NCBI GenBank assembly: GCA_030734395.1
Contig: JAUZTG010000034.1
Location: 1,054,001-1,118,000 of the forward strand
Direction of reading: 5' to 3'
Origin: Sarocladium kiliense
Lineage: Eukaryota; Ascomycota; Sordariomycetes; Hypocreales; Sarocladiaceae
Length of the DNA stretch: 64,000 nucleotides
The translations under genes and the position numbers were made by a program. Every line of letters starts with the position of its first letter. The stretch's first letter is position 1. Shown in pieces: positions 11,118-23,418 of this stretch. Under the pieces are notes generated by a model. It did no database searches. It saw only the letters and a list, made by a program, of their open reading frames with translations, and was not told the DNA's origin.

Positions 11118-13164
11118 CTAGTGAGCAAACCGAAAGTCTAGCCTCTTGTTGCCCTCATCTTTCGTGGTGTCAAGATACACCCTCTTCTCCTCCTCCGACA
11201 TGGCACCCCAGATTCTGTCCCTCTGCTTGTTCCGCCATACGTAGTACCCCTTCGCCAGAAGATACAGCACAATATTCATCGACACCACGCCAATGAGGCT
11301 TCGGTTTCCGCGACGGTATCGAGGGGCATCGTCTTTGCGGTAGATGTTGGACGCGATGATCCCTGACGCCTGTACGTGCATGTTGTACATGGCTGCCGAG
11401 ACGGTACGGAGTCGAACGGCGTTGGAGTTGCGCGAGTTCCAGCTCACTTGGATGGCATGCACTGTGTCTGTGTTTAGCAGCCGAACTGGAAACTGAAGAC
11501 ACTGTGTATAACACTGAGGTCTTACCTGAGGGGAAGGCCAGTAGCAACGTCAAAACAGCCCAGGCTGCCCATCGGTTTGAGGCTGTTATGTCCACCACAT
11601 ACAGATACACCAGGAATGGCAGAACCCAGATTTGGGGTATGATGGCCGTGAACGCAATCTCCTTCCAGATCTCTGACAAGTATGTGATGCCCAGCATCGT
11701 GCACATTGTCAGGAACGTAGTCGGTACTGTCAGCAAATTGGTGACGACGACGCTAAAACCGAGACCTCGAAGCGTCAGCGTCATGTATTGGTTTACGGGA
11801 GTGATGCCCATCTGGAAGGTTAGACCGAGGATGTAGAGCGGCCAAAGGTCGTAGTCAGCGATGCTCTGGATGAGGAGCTTGGGGGTGATGGGTTGGCGGT
11901 TGTGCATGTCCCCCTTGCTTGGATCATCGCGGATCACACGGTTGATCATAATGACTTCCTCGCTTTTGAGAAAAATAAAGTCAGCACAGAAATGGATTGG
12001 ACTGGAAAGCACGAGACTAACCGCTCATTGAACCATCCCTTCTTGCCCCTGAACCAACTCGCAGTCTGCGTTGGTGATGCTGGCATGAGCCCGAATGCCA
12101 GGACGCCAACCACGAATGTCAACAGACCCTGTGAAGTGTTAGAGAGCTCTCATTGTACACTAAAGGCTGATGATCTCACCTCGATTAGGAACATCCACCG
12201 CCAACCTTCGTGCCCACCAACACCACGGAGCTGCAATAACCCAGCGGCAAGGAAGCCGGAAATGATATCAGCAAGATTCATTGCAGTCCAGAAGAACGCC
12301 AATCTAAGCGACAGCTCATGAGACTTGTAAAAGTAGCTCAGGTATAAGATAATCTGCAGCAGCTCAATTAGCTCTGCTCGGGTCCTTTTGGTTGGAGGGA
12401 ATGCGCTTACGTCTGGGATGAACCCGCCTTGGAGGATGGCTAGCAGGGAACGGGTGAGGAGGAAAGTGGTCTTGCCATCGAGCCAGAACTGACTGAAGGA
12501 GACGACACTCCATAGGCAAATCTGTGTAGGGATCCAACGATCTGGACCGACCCATTTGCTGATGAGCTGGGATGGCAACTCAGCGCACAGGAAGGATAGT
12601 TTGAAGACAGTATTTCCAAGATTGTAGTCTGTCGGAAATCAATATGAGCTCCCACGACAACGGATACATGCTACGAGAAACAATAGACTTACCGTTTGTA
12701 TCCAGATTGAGGTCTCCAAGGAAGTTGTCCGACACCGCTTGTGAAAGGTTCGCTCGATCCAGTTCAAGGGCCATGAACATGATACAGGCAAACACCATGA
12801 TCCTCCTATCAATCTTGCGCAACACTTTATACTCTTCATTCCAGGACCAGCGCGCAAGAGGATTGAACCGATGAAGGTTCTCCCAATCATCGCGGGGCTG
12901 GTACCGCTTTGCAATCTCCGGGTCATCGAAGACGGATTCCTGTGTCGCTATGGCCTCGCCATCGTAGACGCCCTTGCGACGCTGGAACCAGAATCGCTTC
13001 TCGTCTCCGGCTTTACTCAAGGGCTGGACCTCTGTCGAGGAGACTACCACAGTGTTCTTGTCAGTCCTTGGGGTCTGAGTGCCACTGGAATTGGACGAAA
13101 GAACTCCCAGGTCAGCAACATCGCTGTTGCTGTCCCGGTCTTTGCTAGAGAAAACAGTAGGCAT
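11118..13164 (-). CDS. MFS transporter, allantoate permease (Dal5/ACS) type
   Basis: Six exons: 13164-12693, 12628-12411, 12353-12180, 12128-12022, 11962-11526 and 11461-11118, giving 583 residues. All introns are GT-AG, 51-64 bp, and keep phase. The start is ATG 13164. A long hydrophilic N-terminus leads to a motif typical of the anion:cation symporter family ([18 protein letters not shown]). It is followed by [32 protein letters not shown], and about twelve hydrophobic segments. Relatives import allantoate, nicotinate, pantothenate or other carboxylates through the plasma membrane. The substrate cannot be read from sequence. A tRNA gene lies just beyond its 3' end, and an oxidoreductase gene lies upstream on the same strand. 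Confidence 0.9.
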
Positions 13165-14024
13165 TGTCAATAGAGGCCACTGGAGATGATTGCAACTGAC
13201 TGGAAAAAGTCAATTCTTCATGATTCTAGTAGCTGAATATATACATTGCCGCGCGAATGCGCTATGCTGATAAGAGGAGAGGAGAAGGGGCTCACAATGG
13301 AGACGTTGCGAGCACGCAAGAGCCCCTTCCGGACCTGATCTTGCAGATTCCGTCCTCGCGTCTATGCAACTGTCGCATCACGCAACGAGGAGACCCAGCT
13401 GCAGCTGCTTAAACCCCCACGGAGAACACGAAGCGGCCGGTAAGTTGCCACTGAAGTCCGATTCGGGCACAGGATGTAGTCAATCGACTGAACGGCTCTT
13501 ACATGTTACTGCTGAACATTCACTCAGATCTATCATGACGACTACTGATCAAAATCAATTAAGTGCTTACAATGCCGGGAGACAAGAATCTCAAGTTACC
13601 CGAGATAGACGCTCAAAATGTATATCGGAGGATATCCGGGGTATCGCGGTTGCGTGTTGGGAACCCCGACTGACGTGCTGAGGGATGCGACGATGCGATC
13701 CTCGGTATCGATGGCGATTGATCAATCGAGAATGCCGCCATAACAAATGATAAGCACCTCAGAGGCCACATATCACGCGCTCTGCCATTTGAATTGCAAA
13801 AACTTTTATCTTTGCGACACCGGAGCCAAATGTAACAGCATTGGTAACTGTTTAGACAAATTCTAGACTAATAATCGTGTACTTAGGCCAGAAGCTACGG
13901 GGTTGTAGACCAACCTAACCCCCTCCCCTTCAGATCGTTCTCTTTAATCACAGTGCGCCTTCTGGGGCCGTTGTCGGAGAAGATCATAACCGCACTGAAT
14001 TGACTTCAAGCTGCATCCTGCCTC
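13165..14024. other. Intergenic, transporter promoter region
   Basis: 860 bp lie between the transporter start and the 3' end of the oxidoreductase gene, both on the minus strand. It should contain the transporter promoter. I see no gene. Confidence 0.5.
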
Positions 14025-15130
14025 TCAAAGGGTAACGACCAGCTTCGTAGCGCTCACTCCGGCCTTGCTCTTCTCCAAAGCCTCCTGGATGAACTCCAGA
14101 CCATGTCCAACCACCGTGGGCGGAGGTAGACACTTGATCGCCCCGGACTCCAGAGCAGGAGTGATAAATGTTTCCCAGACAGGCTTCGAAGCATCGTTGA
14201 GGCAGAACAACATACCCGCCTTCACACCCTCGGGAACGCCTTCGGTTGGAGGAGGGTGGGTACAGGCTAGGTGTTTGCCTCCCAACTTGGCCAGGATCTC
14301 GAGATCATGGGGGTATGTCTCTGGATTAGAGATTGCGTCAAAAATACCGACAAACTCGTTGCCATCGTCAGTCACGGCGCTGACGATATCGCTGACGAGC
14401 GTATCGCTTTTGTAATCGAAGACAGAAGAAGCACCCGCGCTTTTGACGAGGCCGAAGTTCATGGGAGATGCAGTAGCAATAACCTGCACGCCACTTGCCA
14501 CTGCGACTTGGATGGCCATGAGTCCCGCTGCCGAGGAGCCGCCATAGACAAGCAGGGTTTTGCCGATAGGCTTGGGCTTTAGAGAAGGTAGAGGGAGCCC
14601 CATAGTTGGAAGCTGAACTCCAGGCATAGCCTCGCCCTCGGTGGTATTATAAAGACCTGCGATAGCGGCGTCCAAAGCGAGAGGCACTACAGCACCAGAT
14701 TCGAAGGGAATTGAGTTGGGAAGGATGGCTGTCGTGGTGCTGGGCACCACGCAGTATTTCGCAAACGCGCCATGCGCCGGATTTCCAGTAACGAGGTTAC
14801 TCGTGTGACTGTACACAAGTTCAATCCGTCAATCTTGATCCTAACGCACTGCCTCAGAGACATAACTTACGCAATTACTCTATCGCCTACTTTGAACTTG
14901 GTGACGCCGTTGCCGACAGTGTGGACGATGCCAGCTACATCACAGCCGAAGACCGAGGGCCACTGCTGAATGAAGACACCCCAGTCTTGCATATGCCAGT
15001 CAAGCGGGTTGATGGCTACTGCGTGAGACTCGATGATGATCTCTCCGGGTCCTGTAGCGGGGAAAGGAGCCTCGGATACTCGCAGAGGTGCTCCCTTTTC
15101 GTCGATCCATGCAGCTTGATTGGAGGACAT
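14025..15130 (-). CDS. Zinc-less MDR oxidoreductase (enoyl-reductase-like)
   Basis: Exons 15130-14871 and 14808-14025, separated by a 62-bp GTAAGT...CAG intron, give 347 residues. The N-terminal GroES-like half carries INPLDWHMQDWG and FGCDVAGIVHTVGNGV, and the protein runs on through KVGDRVIA. The NAD(P)H-binding half has the nucleotide motif YGGSSAAGLMAIQVAVASG. The structural and catalytic zinc cysteines of classical alcohol dehydrogenases are absent, so this is the quinone/enoyl-reductase side of the family, often annotated in fungi as zinc-binding alcohol dehydrogenase-like. It should use NADPH to reduce an activated double bond or carbonyl. The substrate is unknown. It is intact and close to the MFS gene, but no further cluster genes flank it. 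Confidence 0.88.
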
Positions 15131-17006
15131 GGTCGATAGGAGGTGAATTAGGTGTGGTATGGAAGGTCTGAGGGTTGAATATTGAGTAATGAAGTTGCTG
15201 AGATTGATAACTAAACGTATTCCTGATTTCCAGGACGTTGATGTCTTTTATGTTTCTCAAAATCGTTCTAATGGACGTATCACTGCGGAGAACTCCGTTG
15301 GCCATCACGGTCTTGATGACATAGCGAGAACACTGTTCTTCTCAATCACCTTCAAGATGTTCAAACAAGCAGCACAGTAATGACATGCATTCGTAATATG
15401 CGCGCGCGGTCCAGTCTGAGATGCTCAAGGCCATCGTTGTGATTCCTTGAAGTCCACAGGCGAGGTCGATCGCGCGCGTGAGGGTAATACTGCAGCCTCG
15501 AGCTACGAAGGCATGCGGTTCTCAATGCGGGGATCTTGGTTCCTGTATCGAGACCGGTGTATCCATTGAAAGGTCGAAACCGATCCGGGGTAAAATCGAT
15601 TGCATTCCCTAGATTGAAGCGCGCGGCTGTTGTTTAGTCAGGGAGGGTTGTCGTGGCGCTGCTTACATGCTGACTCTATCGTGGGTACCGAGTGGGATGA
15701 GAATGCCCCCGTCTCTCTTTGTTCGCATTTGAAGGCGACCCCAGCCAAGAGCCAGCGAATCAATTGATCAGGTTGAAAGCCGACACAGTTTCCCCAGGAA
15801 TCGTATTCTTTTGGCAGCTGCCTATCAAGAGGTTTGCCATCTCCATTGATAGATAGACGTCGATCTTCTGTGACCGCCAACTGGAATATCAGCTGCGAAG
15901 TGCTCTTCATATTCGACTGGTCCTTGTGAATGGAAACGACGAAACGACTCCTTGGACCCTACTGAACAAAGATGGTCGACTCGTGACGCATTTGATGGCT
16001 TCATCAATTGGATGCTTCTTGTGGACCAGCTGCATGTTGCGTATCGCCAGTCCGCGTCCAGGCCCTTCGTAGGGTTTTCGAATCAAGACACAGCCTTATC
16101 TACAACAAATCAGGAAAAAGACCCGCCTCTGGAACATGCTGTTCTCCAGGAAGTTCTCCAAGAGAAAGCCACCGATTTGCAGGTAGTCTTTCGGTACAGG
16201 AGCCATGGGGCTTCATGTCGGAGGGAAACAAGGTTTCGTGGGGAGCAAGCTCAGACACTGACCACAGGGCAGGTGCCGTTGTCGGCGGTTTGGTCGGACC
16301 GGGAGGCTGAAGTCAATTGCTTGCCTCGACTGCCTGGATTGCCTGTGCTCTGTCCCTGCTAACCGGAAGCGTTGACAGCACAAGGCAGCAGACTCGGAAT
16401 TCGGCATCTGACTCCAGCCCATGAATCAAGCTAATTCCTTGACCGTCACTGATGGATGCTGGAGCTGTCGTATCGCAGCCCAGGCCGCTGGCTCCGCACA
16501 ATCCGAGACACTGAGCAACAAGAAGAGTTGCGTCAGTCCCATCTCATCCTCATCTCTCCTGCCTTTTCTCCTCAGCATCTTTCGCCTTCCCATCTATCAT
16601 CGTCCATCCATCGCCACGTCCAATTGTCCAGCTTCACCATCTCACCCCGCCAAGCCACTCCATCCCTCGGCCAATCCCCACACAAGCTCCATCCACGCGC
16701 GTAAATACGTACGACGACTCTCCCTGACACGCCATCTCATCCACCCCAAGCTCCAGCGGCAGCGGCCCGACCAGTGACCAAGTGACCAGCATCGACGACC
16801 CAAACGGGGGACCGTGCCAATTCTTGGAGATTTCTCGGCACGCTTCGACTCACCTTTTGCTCTCTGATTTTCTGCACACTTCATCACCACCACCCCGTGA
16901 CCCCTCCTTCGTTCCTCACATATTGCTCCTCTGCTTCTGGAGGCTTGATTGAACCGCGCCCTGAGTGAAATACGAGCGCCTTTCGCATACCGCAGCCACA
17001 TCCACC
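15131..17006. other. Intergenic, possible gene remnant on minus strand near 15.4-15.9 kb
   Basis: The stretch separates two divergent starts. On the minus strand, frames at 15951-15672 and 15626-15361 can be joined by a plausible GTAAGC...CAG intron. They lack a recognisable domain, the second part degenerates into Arg-rich sequence, and the upstream frame is closed by a stop. Pyrimidine-rich DNA from about 16550 is the likely leader of the CYSTM gene. No confident gene. Confidence 0.35.
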
Positions 17007-17519
17007 ATGTCCGCTCAAGAATACTACCAAAGTGGCTCTGGAGGCTATCCACAGCAGCCTCAACCTGTACGTCCTTACCACCTTGTTCCAACGTCAGGAC
17101 CTCAAGACTGACCTCTACAGCCTCAACAGGCTTACGGCCGAGAGCAAGGCTATGGCCCTCAAGGCTATACCCCTCAGGGCTACCCCCCTCCTCAAGGCTA
17201 CCCCCAGAGCAGCGAACAACAATACGGCCAACCACAACCTCCAATGCAGTACCAGCAGCCATACCCGCAGCACCCTCCTCCACAACAGGAGAGCAGCAGC
17301 GGCGGCAACAAGAATTGTCTGGTTGCCTGCTTGGCTGCCCTCTGCTGTTGCTGCGCTGTTGACGAGTGCTGCGATTGCTGGTGAGTCTTCTTGCGAGCTG
17401 TGCCTTTCTTTCTGTTTCAAGCAGCCCATCTGTGAAGTCCCTGATGGTTGAGGGAAACCAGGATGAGGCTGTTTTCGTTCTTGAAGAGTCGACCATTGGC
17501 TAACTTTGCAGCTGCTAAG
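17007..17519 (+). CDS. CYSTM-type cysteine-rich tail-anchored small protein
   Basis: Exons 17007-17066, 17121-17380 and 17513-17519 give 108 residues. The last exon has only seven bases (CTGCTAA) and supplies the final Cys codons and stop. The N-terminal three quarters is Gln/Pro/Gly/Tyr-rich with repeated GYPPQ-like units. The C-terminus carries the CYSTM module, [20 protein letters not shown]. Such proteins insert in the plasma membrane through this Cys-rich segment and have been linked to stress tolerance. The antisense frame across the gene is an artefact of the repeats. Confidence 0.85.
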
Positions 17520-18193
17520 CTGCGACTGCTGTGAATGCTTCCTGTAGCGGTGCCTCGAAGGGCGGTGTAAGAGCGACGACTGTTGGAACAAAGTCAACAC
17601 AAGTGACCTGGCGTTACGGGCGGGGACAGTGTATACGGGATCGGTTACGGCGTCTTGGATACGGAAAGAGAATTGCCCGCTGGTTGATCTTACGGCAAGT
17701 CGGTCACGAGAAGAGAAAGCAGAGGACGCCAGGAAGACAAAAGATACCCACCCCCTCCGGAGCACCCGCAGGAGGCCATCACAGGATACCCCCAGCCGAG
17801 AGGCCCCGGCTTTTCCCTACCGTTTACATCTTTTTCTTCTGTCCCTTTATTTTCCATTCGACATCGTGCAGACTAGCAAGCAAAGAGCATTGATCATAAG
17901 TGGACGGGTGAAATCAGATGGAGGTGGAGAGTTCATATGCTTCAATGGAATTTTTATCTTCAACAGCTCGTCTTCCAAATGTGGCAAACACCTTGCTACT
18001 TGTTCGGCACTGTCCCAACTTTTGACTACCGACAAATCAACTACAAGGCGCCCTCATGCCCCGTCTCTCGATGCAAGAACGACAGTAGCCGCACCCTCGT
18101 AGAAGAAAGAAAAGACAAGCACCTCTCGAGTACCAGCCTACCATGCTTCATCTGATCGTATTATTCCTCTCCGGTCTGCGCGTTCTTAAATGT
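17520..18193. other. Intergenic between convergent genes
   Basis: 670 bp between the CYSTM stop and the ABP1 stop hold the two 3' untranslated regions. No gene is supported. Confidence 0.5.
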
Positions 18194-20815
18194 TTACTGG
18201 TTCAACTGGACGTAGTTGGCCGGGAACAGACCCTTCTTGCCGTTATACGCTCCGAACCACCAGTCCTCATCCGGAAATTCTAACTCGGTGATCGTGGCGT
18301 CCTCAGGAAAGCTAAGCTCTGCAACATAATTTCGTCAGTAAAATAGTCTCATATGAGGAAAGTCGTGGAAGGAGTTTTTTGCGAGGTTCGAAATGAAGGA
18401 GAGCAGTAAGCTTACCGTTATCTTCGGCTGCTTCGTAATCAAAGAGAGCTGTGGCATTCCGACCTGCACTCGCAGGGGCTGCAGCCGGCGCGGGAGCGGG
18501 CACAGGAGCAGGAGCAGGAGTTGGGTCCGCTGCCGGAGCCGGAGCCGGAGCGGCCTGCGTTGCCGGCTCATCATCCTGGACAAGCTCAACGTAGTTGCTC
18601 GGGAAGTAGCCAACTTCACCCTTGTGGTTGGTACCCATCCACCAGTCCTCATCGACCATGTCAATGTTGATGACCAGCTGACCCTCAATGAGCTCAATCT
18701 CGTTGTCCTCGGCCTTCTCGTAGTCGAATTGGACCACTGCACGGTAACCGCCTTGACCGCCACCCTGTTGAGCCTGGCCAGCTGCAACTTGCTGTGAGTC
18801 GAAGTTTTGCTCTGCCACAGCTTCGCTGGCTCCACGGGCGGCATGTTCCGCGGGTGAAGGCTCTGGGAGATCTTCTTCTCGCGGTACGGGAATGGCGCTG
18901 ACAGGCATTGGCGGAGGGGCCCGTTCCTCAGGAGGAGTCTGAAGCGGCGGGTCGGCGCCACGGCTGACAGGCACTGCAACGCGTGGCGGCGAGGTCTCCC
19001 TCTCCTGCTCAACGGGCTGGTATGCTGACGGGTCCTCGGGCTCCTCCTCCCGCTCGTCAGCGGGCATAGGGCGGCTAGGAAGACCTGGTAATTGGAAGCC
19101 ACCGGTAGGGCGGGAGCTGTCCGGCGGCGGCGGCGGCGGCGCAGGCTCATCAGCCTCGGGCTCATCAGCAGGGTGCGGTTCGTCGGCAGCTGGGGGTACC
19201 GGTGGTGCAGCCCCGACAGAAATCGGTGCCGCATTTTTGAAACGATCTTTGAGAGCCGCAACGCCACCCCCAGACTGTGATTCCTCCTCCTCCTCACCAC
19301 GAGACCTAACATCTGGCTCGCCAGTGTTGTCCTGGCTAACGGCGCCTGGGGCAGGACGACCGAACTGACCGGTTGTTTGGACCGTTGCCCAGCTCTTTCC
19401 TGCGTATCCACTCTTCCACTCCTGGTTGCCACTTTGCTGAGGTTCGACGGGAGCGGGAGCTGAAGGTGTCGAGGCCGAGCCGACGCTATCACCACGCTCT
19501 CGTGCCTTCTTCTCCGCCCAAAGCTGCGCAGGGGTCTTGCCGCCCGAGTCCGCGAACGTGCGACTGGCTGAGCCAACGGGAGCGGCTGCTGGAACGGAAG
19601 GCCCGCCGAAGCCGATACCCCCGGGTGTTGGTGCTTTCGTGCCGGTGAAGCTTGAGCCGCCGCCGAACTTCTTCGCGACCTTTGGCTTCGGGAGGCTTGT
19701 AAGGCGTTCGGAACCGCTGGGTTGAGTGAAGGCAGCAGCGCGATCAGACACAGGCTTTGGAGGTTCAGGGGTCTCTTCAGGAGCTTCCGGCGCTTCGGCA
19801 GCAGGCTTCTGAGCCCTCGCTTTAATGGCAGCAATATCAACCTTTCCGACCGGCTCATAAGAGCCCTTGACGGCAGTGGGCCTGTCATCGCCTTGGTTCT
19901 TGGCCTGTGCCCGAATGGCGGCAATGTCAACCTTTCCGATCGGCTGGTAACCTCCCCTCACTACGTCGCTAGGGGTTTCATTGCGAGGAGCTGCGCCACC
20001 AAACTTGGAAGGCTCGGGCTTGCTTGAGGTAAGCTCGGCCATGTTGACCTTAGTCGGCTTGTAGGCGGACTCGACTCTCTCGACCTGCGACCTGGTAACC
20101 GGTGGCGCATCAGCACCCCACCCGTCCTCGTCAACATTCTCGTCCCGCTTGGCCCTAGCCGCAACAAGCGGATCAAAGGCACGACCCGTGCTGGAGTTGC
20201 TCGGTGTAAAGACGGGTTTGGACTTGACCGGAGGTGGAGGAGCAGCTGTGCCACCGGTTGAGCTCCCAGCGGAGTATTTGGCACCGGAAGCATCGGCGAC
20301 CTTGCGCATGATAGCTTCGGGGTCGAGATCGCTGTCGGATCGAGCTGTAATTTGGACGTGGTACCCGTGAAGGACCTTCGATACGGCGTTGAGATGGCTG
20401 GTGAAGTAACCCTTGGTTCGCTCGGGGACGCCGCCACCACACCATGCGATGAGGACGTTTTTGGGCAGGCCGCTATTAGGGTCCTTGACTTTGAGGAAGG
20501 CGAACTGGATGCGTCCCTCATTGAAGTCTTCGATCAGGTCAGCGAGCTCACCATCTATAGAAAAACATATCAGTAAGACAAAGCTCTCAGAGAGAAACCG
20601 GGCAATCTGCGCCACAAACCTCCGGTGCTCTGGACCTTGAGCACGCTCTCCTTAGAACCAGCATCCTGGAAAGCGCTCATTAGAGGCGCCTGAACAGAGA
20701 AGAGTGCCCATTGGGCATAGGTCGGGGAGCTTGACGACGGGGCCGGGCCATTGACGACGCCGCTGTAGCTGCTCTTGATAGAGGCGCCGTTGATGGAAAG
20801 GTTGAGCGACGCCAT
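18194..20815 (-). CDS. ABP1: Actin-binding protein Abp1 (ADF-H domain, two SH3 domains)
   Basis: Exons 20815-20620, 20554-18416 and 18318-18194 give 819 residues. Introns are 65 and 97 bp. The N-terminal ADF-homology domain (about 1-140, with FLKVKDPNSGLPKNVLIAWC and GYFTSHL) binds F-actin. A long Pro/Ala/Glu-rich linker has acidic Trp motifs (DEDGWGADAPP) that could contact Arp2/3, and repeated units GKVDIAAIRAQAKNQG and GKVDIAAIKARAQK. SH3-1 lies at about 667-722 (YRAVVQFDYEKAEDNEIEL ... DEDWWMG). SH3-2 is at 764-819 and is completed only by the last exon (DEDWWFGAYNGKKGLFPANY). The protein acts at cortical actin patches in endocytosis. Fission yeast App1 also has two SH3 domains, while budding yeast Abp1 has one. 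Confidence 0.95.
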
Positions 20816-21396
20816 GATGGGAAGTTGAGGGTTGTTTGTGGGAAAAGGAATCGGAGATCGTTGCTCGTCGGATGCAGCGGTGACTGGCAACGAGCAGCTC
20901 CGCAGGTGTCGAGAGGAAGGTACGAAGCTGCGAAGGAGAGCCGCAGAAGAAACTGAATCCACCAATGCAGCCTCAGAGTGAGGAAACTTGCAGTATTCGG
21001 GAGGTAGCTCTCTCGGAAGATTGTCGAGCTTCAGAGACGGAGGTGAACGTTGAGGGGTGCTGGGAGGGAATGAGGGAAACGGGGCAGATTGACTGAGGTG
21101 ATGATGCCGCGCCGTCTTACGTAGGGCAGGTGACGAGCCTACACTGGAACCAAGCGCCGTCGGGCTTTGAAGTGGCGCCTGGGGAGCCTGGAACTACACA
21201 GCAGCGGGGTTCAGCACGCACGCACCGGGCCTCAGCCACACTCCAGCTCGCTCCCGACCCCACCTTCCACCGTCGTCAACGGAATTCCGCAGCAACGGGC
21301 CAGGCTGCCTTGTCTTTGCTCACGTCGTTTGGTTACCTGGCGCATTGTTTCGAGACTACCTTACATTGAAGTCGGATTTGGCATACTGTACACGTC
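20816..21396. other. Intergenic, ABP1 promoter
   Basis: 580 bp lie between the ABP1 start and the 3' end of the prolyl-tRNA synthetase gene, which is on the same strand. I see no gene. Confidence 0.5.
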
Positions 21397-23418
21397 CTAC
21401 AGCTGGTCTAGTAAATTCTGTACAAACTCCTGCATCTTGTCGAGCGGCACCTTCTCCTTCACCGATAGCCTGCGGCACTGTACCTCGGACACATCCTGCT
21501 GCCTCCATTCCTTGCCCAAAACCACTATGACAGGGTAGCCAATTGTATCAGCATCCCTCATCTTCCAACCAAACGTCTCTTTGCGATCATCCAGGATGGC
21601 ATCGATGCCATTGGTGGTGCTAGAAGTCCCTGCCACTTTGTCGAAGAACTCGAGTACCTCTTCCGTAGCTCCAGAGGAAGGGATCACCACCACCTCATAC
21701 GGAGCTATTGCCCTTGGCCAGTTCAGCCCCCGTGCATCAACGAGATGCTCCGCCACAGCGCCAATGATTCGGGAGATGCCGATTCCGTAACAGCCCATCT
21801 GCACCGGCACCGGCTTGCCTGGCGAATTGGGAAGGGTCACTTGCGCCTTGAGCGGTTCAGAGTATCGTGTACCAAGATGGAACGTATGCCCCAACTCAAG
21901 AGCCTTGTGGATCTTCAATGTGCCCTGGTCGCATCTAGGACAAGCATCGCCCTCTTTCAGCGGGAGGAGATTGAGAAACCTGCCCTCGGCGTCTTCTGTA
22001 ACGATGACTTGGGCGACGTCAGCCGTCTCACCCTCCGGAAGAAGAGGTAGTTGCTCTCGGATACTTTCAAAGGATCTTGCTATCCTCGAGTCAACTATGT
22101 TGATGACTGCCGTTTCTTCGGCGCCACTCTTGGCAGCTGCCAGCACTTTGCGCCAGAGCTTGAAAGGGTCCGCGATACTCGTGTCCAACCCCGGCAAGAT
22201 ATTGCGAACAGCATGCAGGCTTGGTCCAGTATCCTCTTGGACCCCATAGACAACTGGATACCATACATTGACCAATGTTTGATGATCTGAGGCCACCCCT
22301 CTCCAGACTCGAACTTGTTCAGGAGTGAAGCTCATCGTAGCCTCGTCCTTCTCAAGCGGGCGAGTGACGGCAACTTCATCATTCGCTGTGTAGTCGCACT
22401 TGGAGCACTGCGCCACGGTATCTTCGCCTATGGGGTGCGCAAGATGATACTCATGGCTGTAGTCTCCCCCCATATCGCCTGAACTAGCTTCCGCAACCAT
22501 GATGGGAAGTTTCAGATCCGCAAATATGGCAGCGTAGGCCGCTGAAATAGCACGGTAGGTCTCGATTGCCGGCTCAGTCGTGGTGTCGAAGCTGTAGAGG
22601 TCCTTCATTAGGAACTCTCTTGAGCGAAGTAACCCGTGGCGAGGGCGTCTTTCATCTCGATACTTGCGGCCTGTCTTGCGTTAGTGGTAAGCTTCCTAGA
22701 GCAGGAACTCCTTCCATACTAATCTGGTACAATCGTAGAGGCAGGTCCTTGTATGACTTCAAAGTGCTCGCCACCAGGGACGTGATCTCTTCCTCATGGG
22801 TGGGTGAAAGCATCAGAGCAGTCTCGCGTCGGTCCGTGAAGCGGAATAGCTATTTGAGTTAGAGGAAATGCACGAGATGTTTCCGGATTGCACTACTCAC
22901 CTCGGATGCTGATGTCTCTAGCCGCCCACTGCGCCGCCATAGTTCCTCTGTCGTGATGGACGATAATGACACGCGCGAAGCACCTGGACCGAAGAGTCAG
23001 CGAACGATCGCAGGAACATTATCTTGGAGCTTACCTATCGCTTGCATGTGCTTATCGATGAGTCTTTCTAACTTATCTTGAACCCTTTGACCGAGTGGAA
23101 GGAGATGAAAGATGCCAGATTGAGACTCGACAAAAGTCAGTGAGATCATATGGCAGGGCTGCAGACGACATACCTGACGAACGAAGCCAGCTCTGACGAG
23201 CTTCCCGTGACCATCTAAAGAATCAGCAAAGTGAGGCGAGTGAGAACTTGGGTCGTCATACCTTCGTCTTTGGATGCAGACCTCCCTCCAGTAGGCATCC
23301 ATAAGTTGGACAAGGTTGACCGTGACCGGACAAAGTAATATGAGAAGCCGATGCAGCTCATGCACCCAGCGGATGGGCGCCGAGGCGCATTGTGGATGAG
23401 ATGCCTATGCAGCATCAT
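21397..23418 (-). CDS. AIM10: Mitochondrial prolyl-tRNA synthetase
   Basis: Six exons: 23418-23262, 23214-23174, 23125-23035, 22983-22901, 22849-22720 and 22670-21397, giving 591 residues. The five introns (47-51 bp) all keep phase. The N-terminus is basic and suits mitochondrial import. Class II motifs follow: GIFHLLPLG near residue 70, [17 protein letters not shown], motif 2 in [18 protein letters not shown] with MKDLYSFD, and motif 3 [17 protein letters not shown]. Between them lies a bacterial-type insertion with CSKC. The last 110 residues form the anticodon-binding domain ([23 protein letters not shown]). It charges mitochondrial tRNA-Pro. It is divergent from MAK21 across a 289-bp shared upstream region. 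Confidence 0.93.

Noticed and set aside
16642..17496. Long minus-strand frame of 284 codons opposite the CYSTM gene
   Set aside because: It is the complement of the Gln/Pro repeats and spliced exons of the real gene and has no family resemblance.
18335..19930. 531-codon frame overlapping ABP1 on the same strand
   Set aside because: Arg/Leu/Pro-rich frame shift of the ABP1 linker; the ABP1 frame has two SH3 domains and correct splices.
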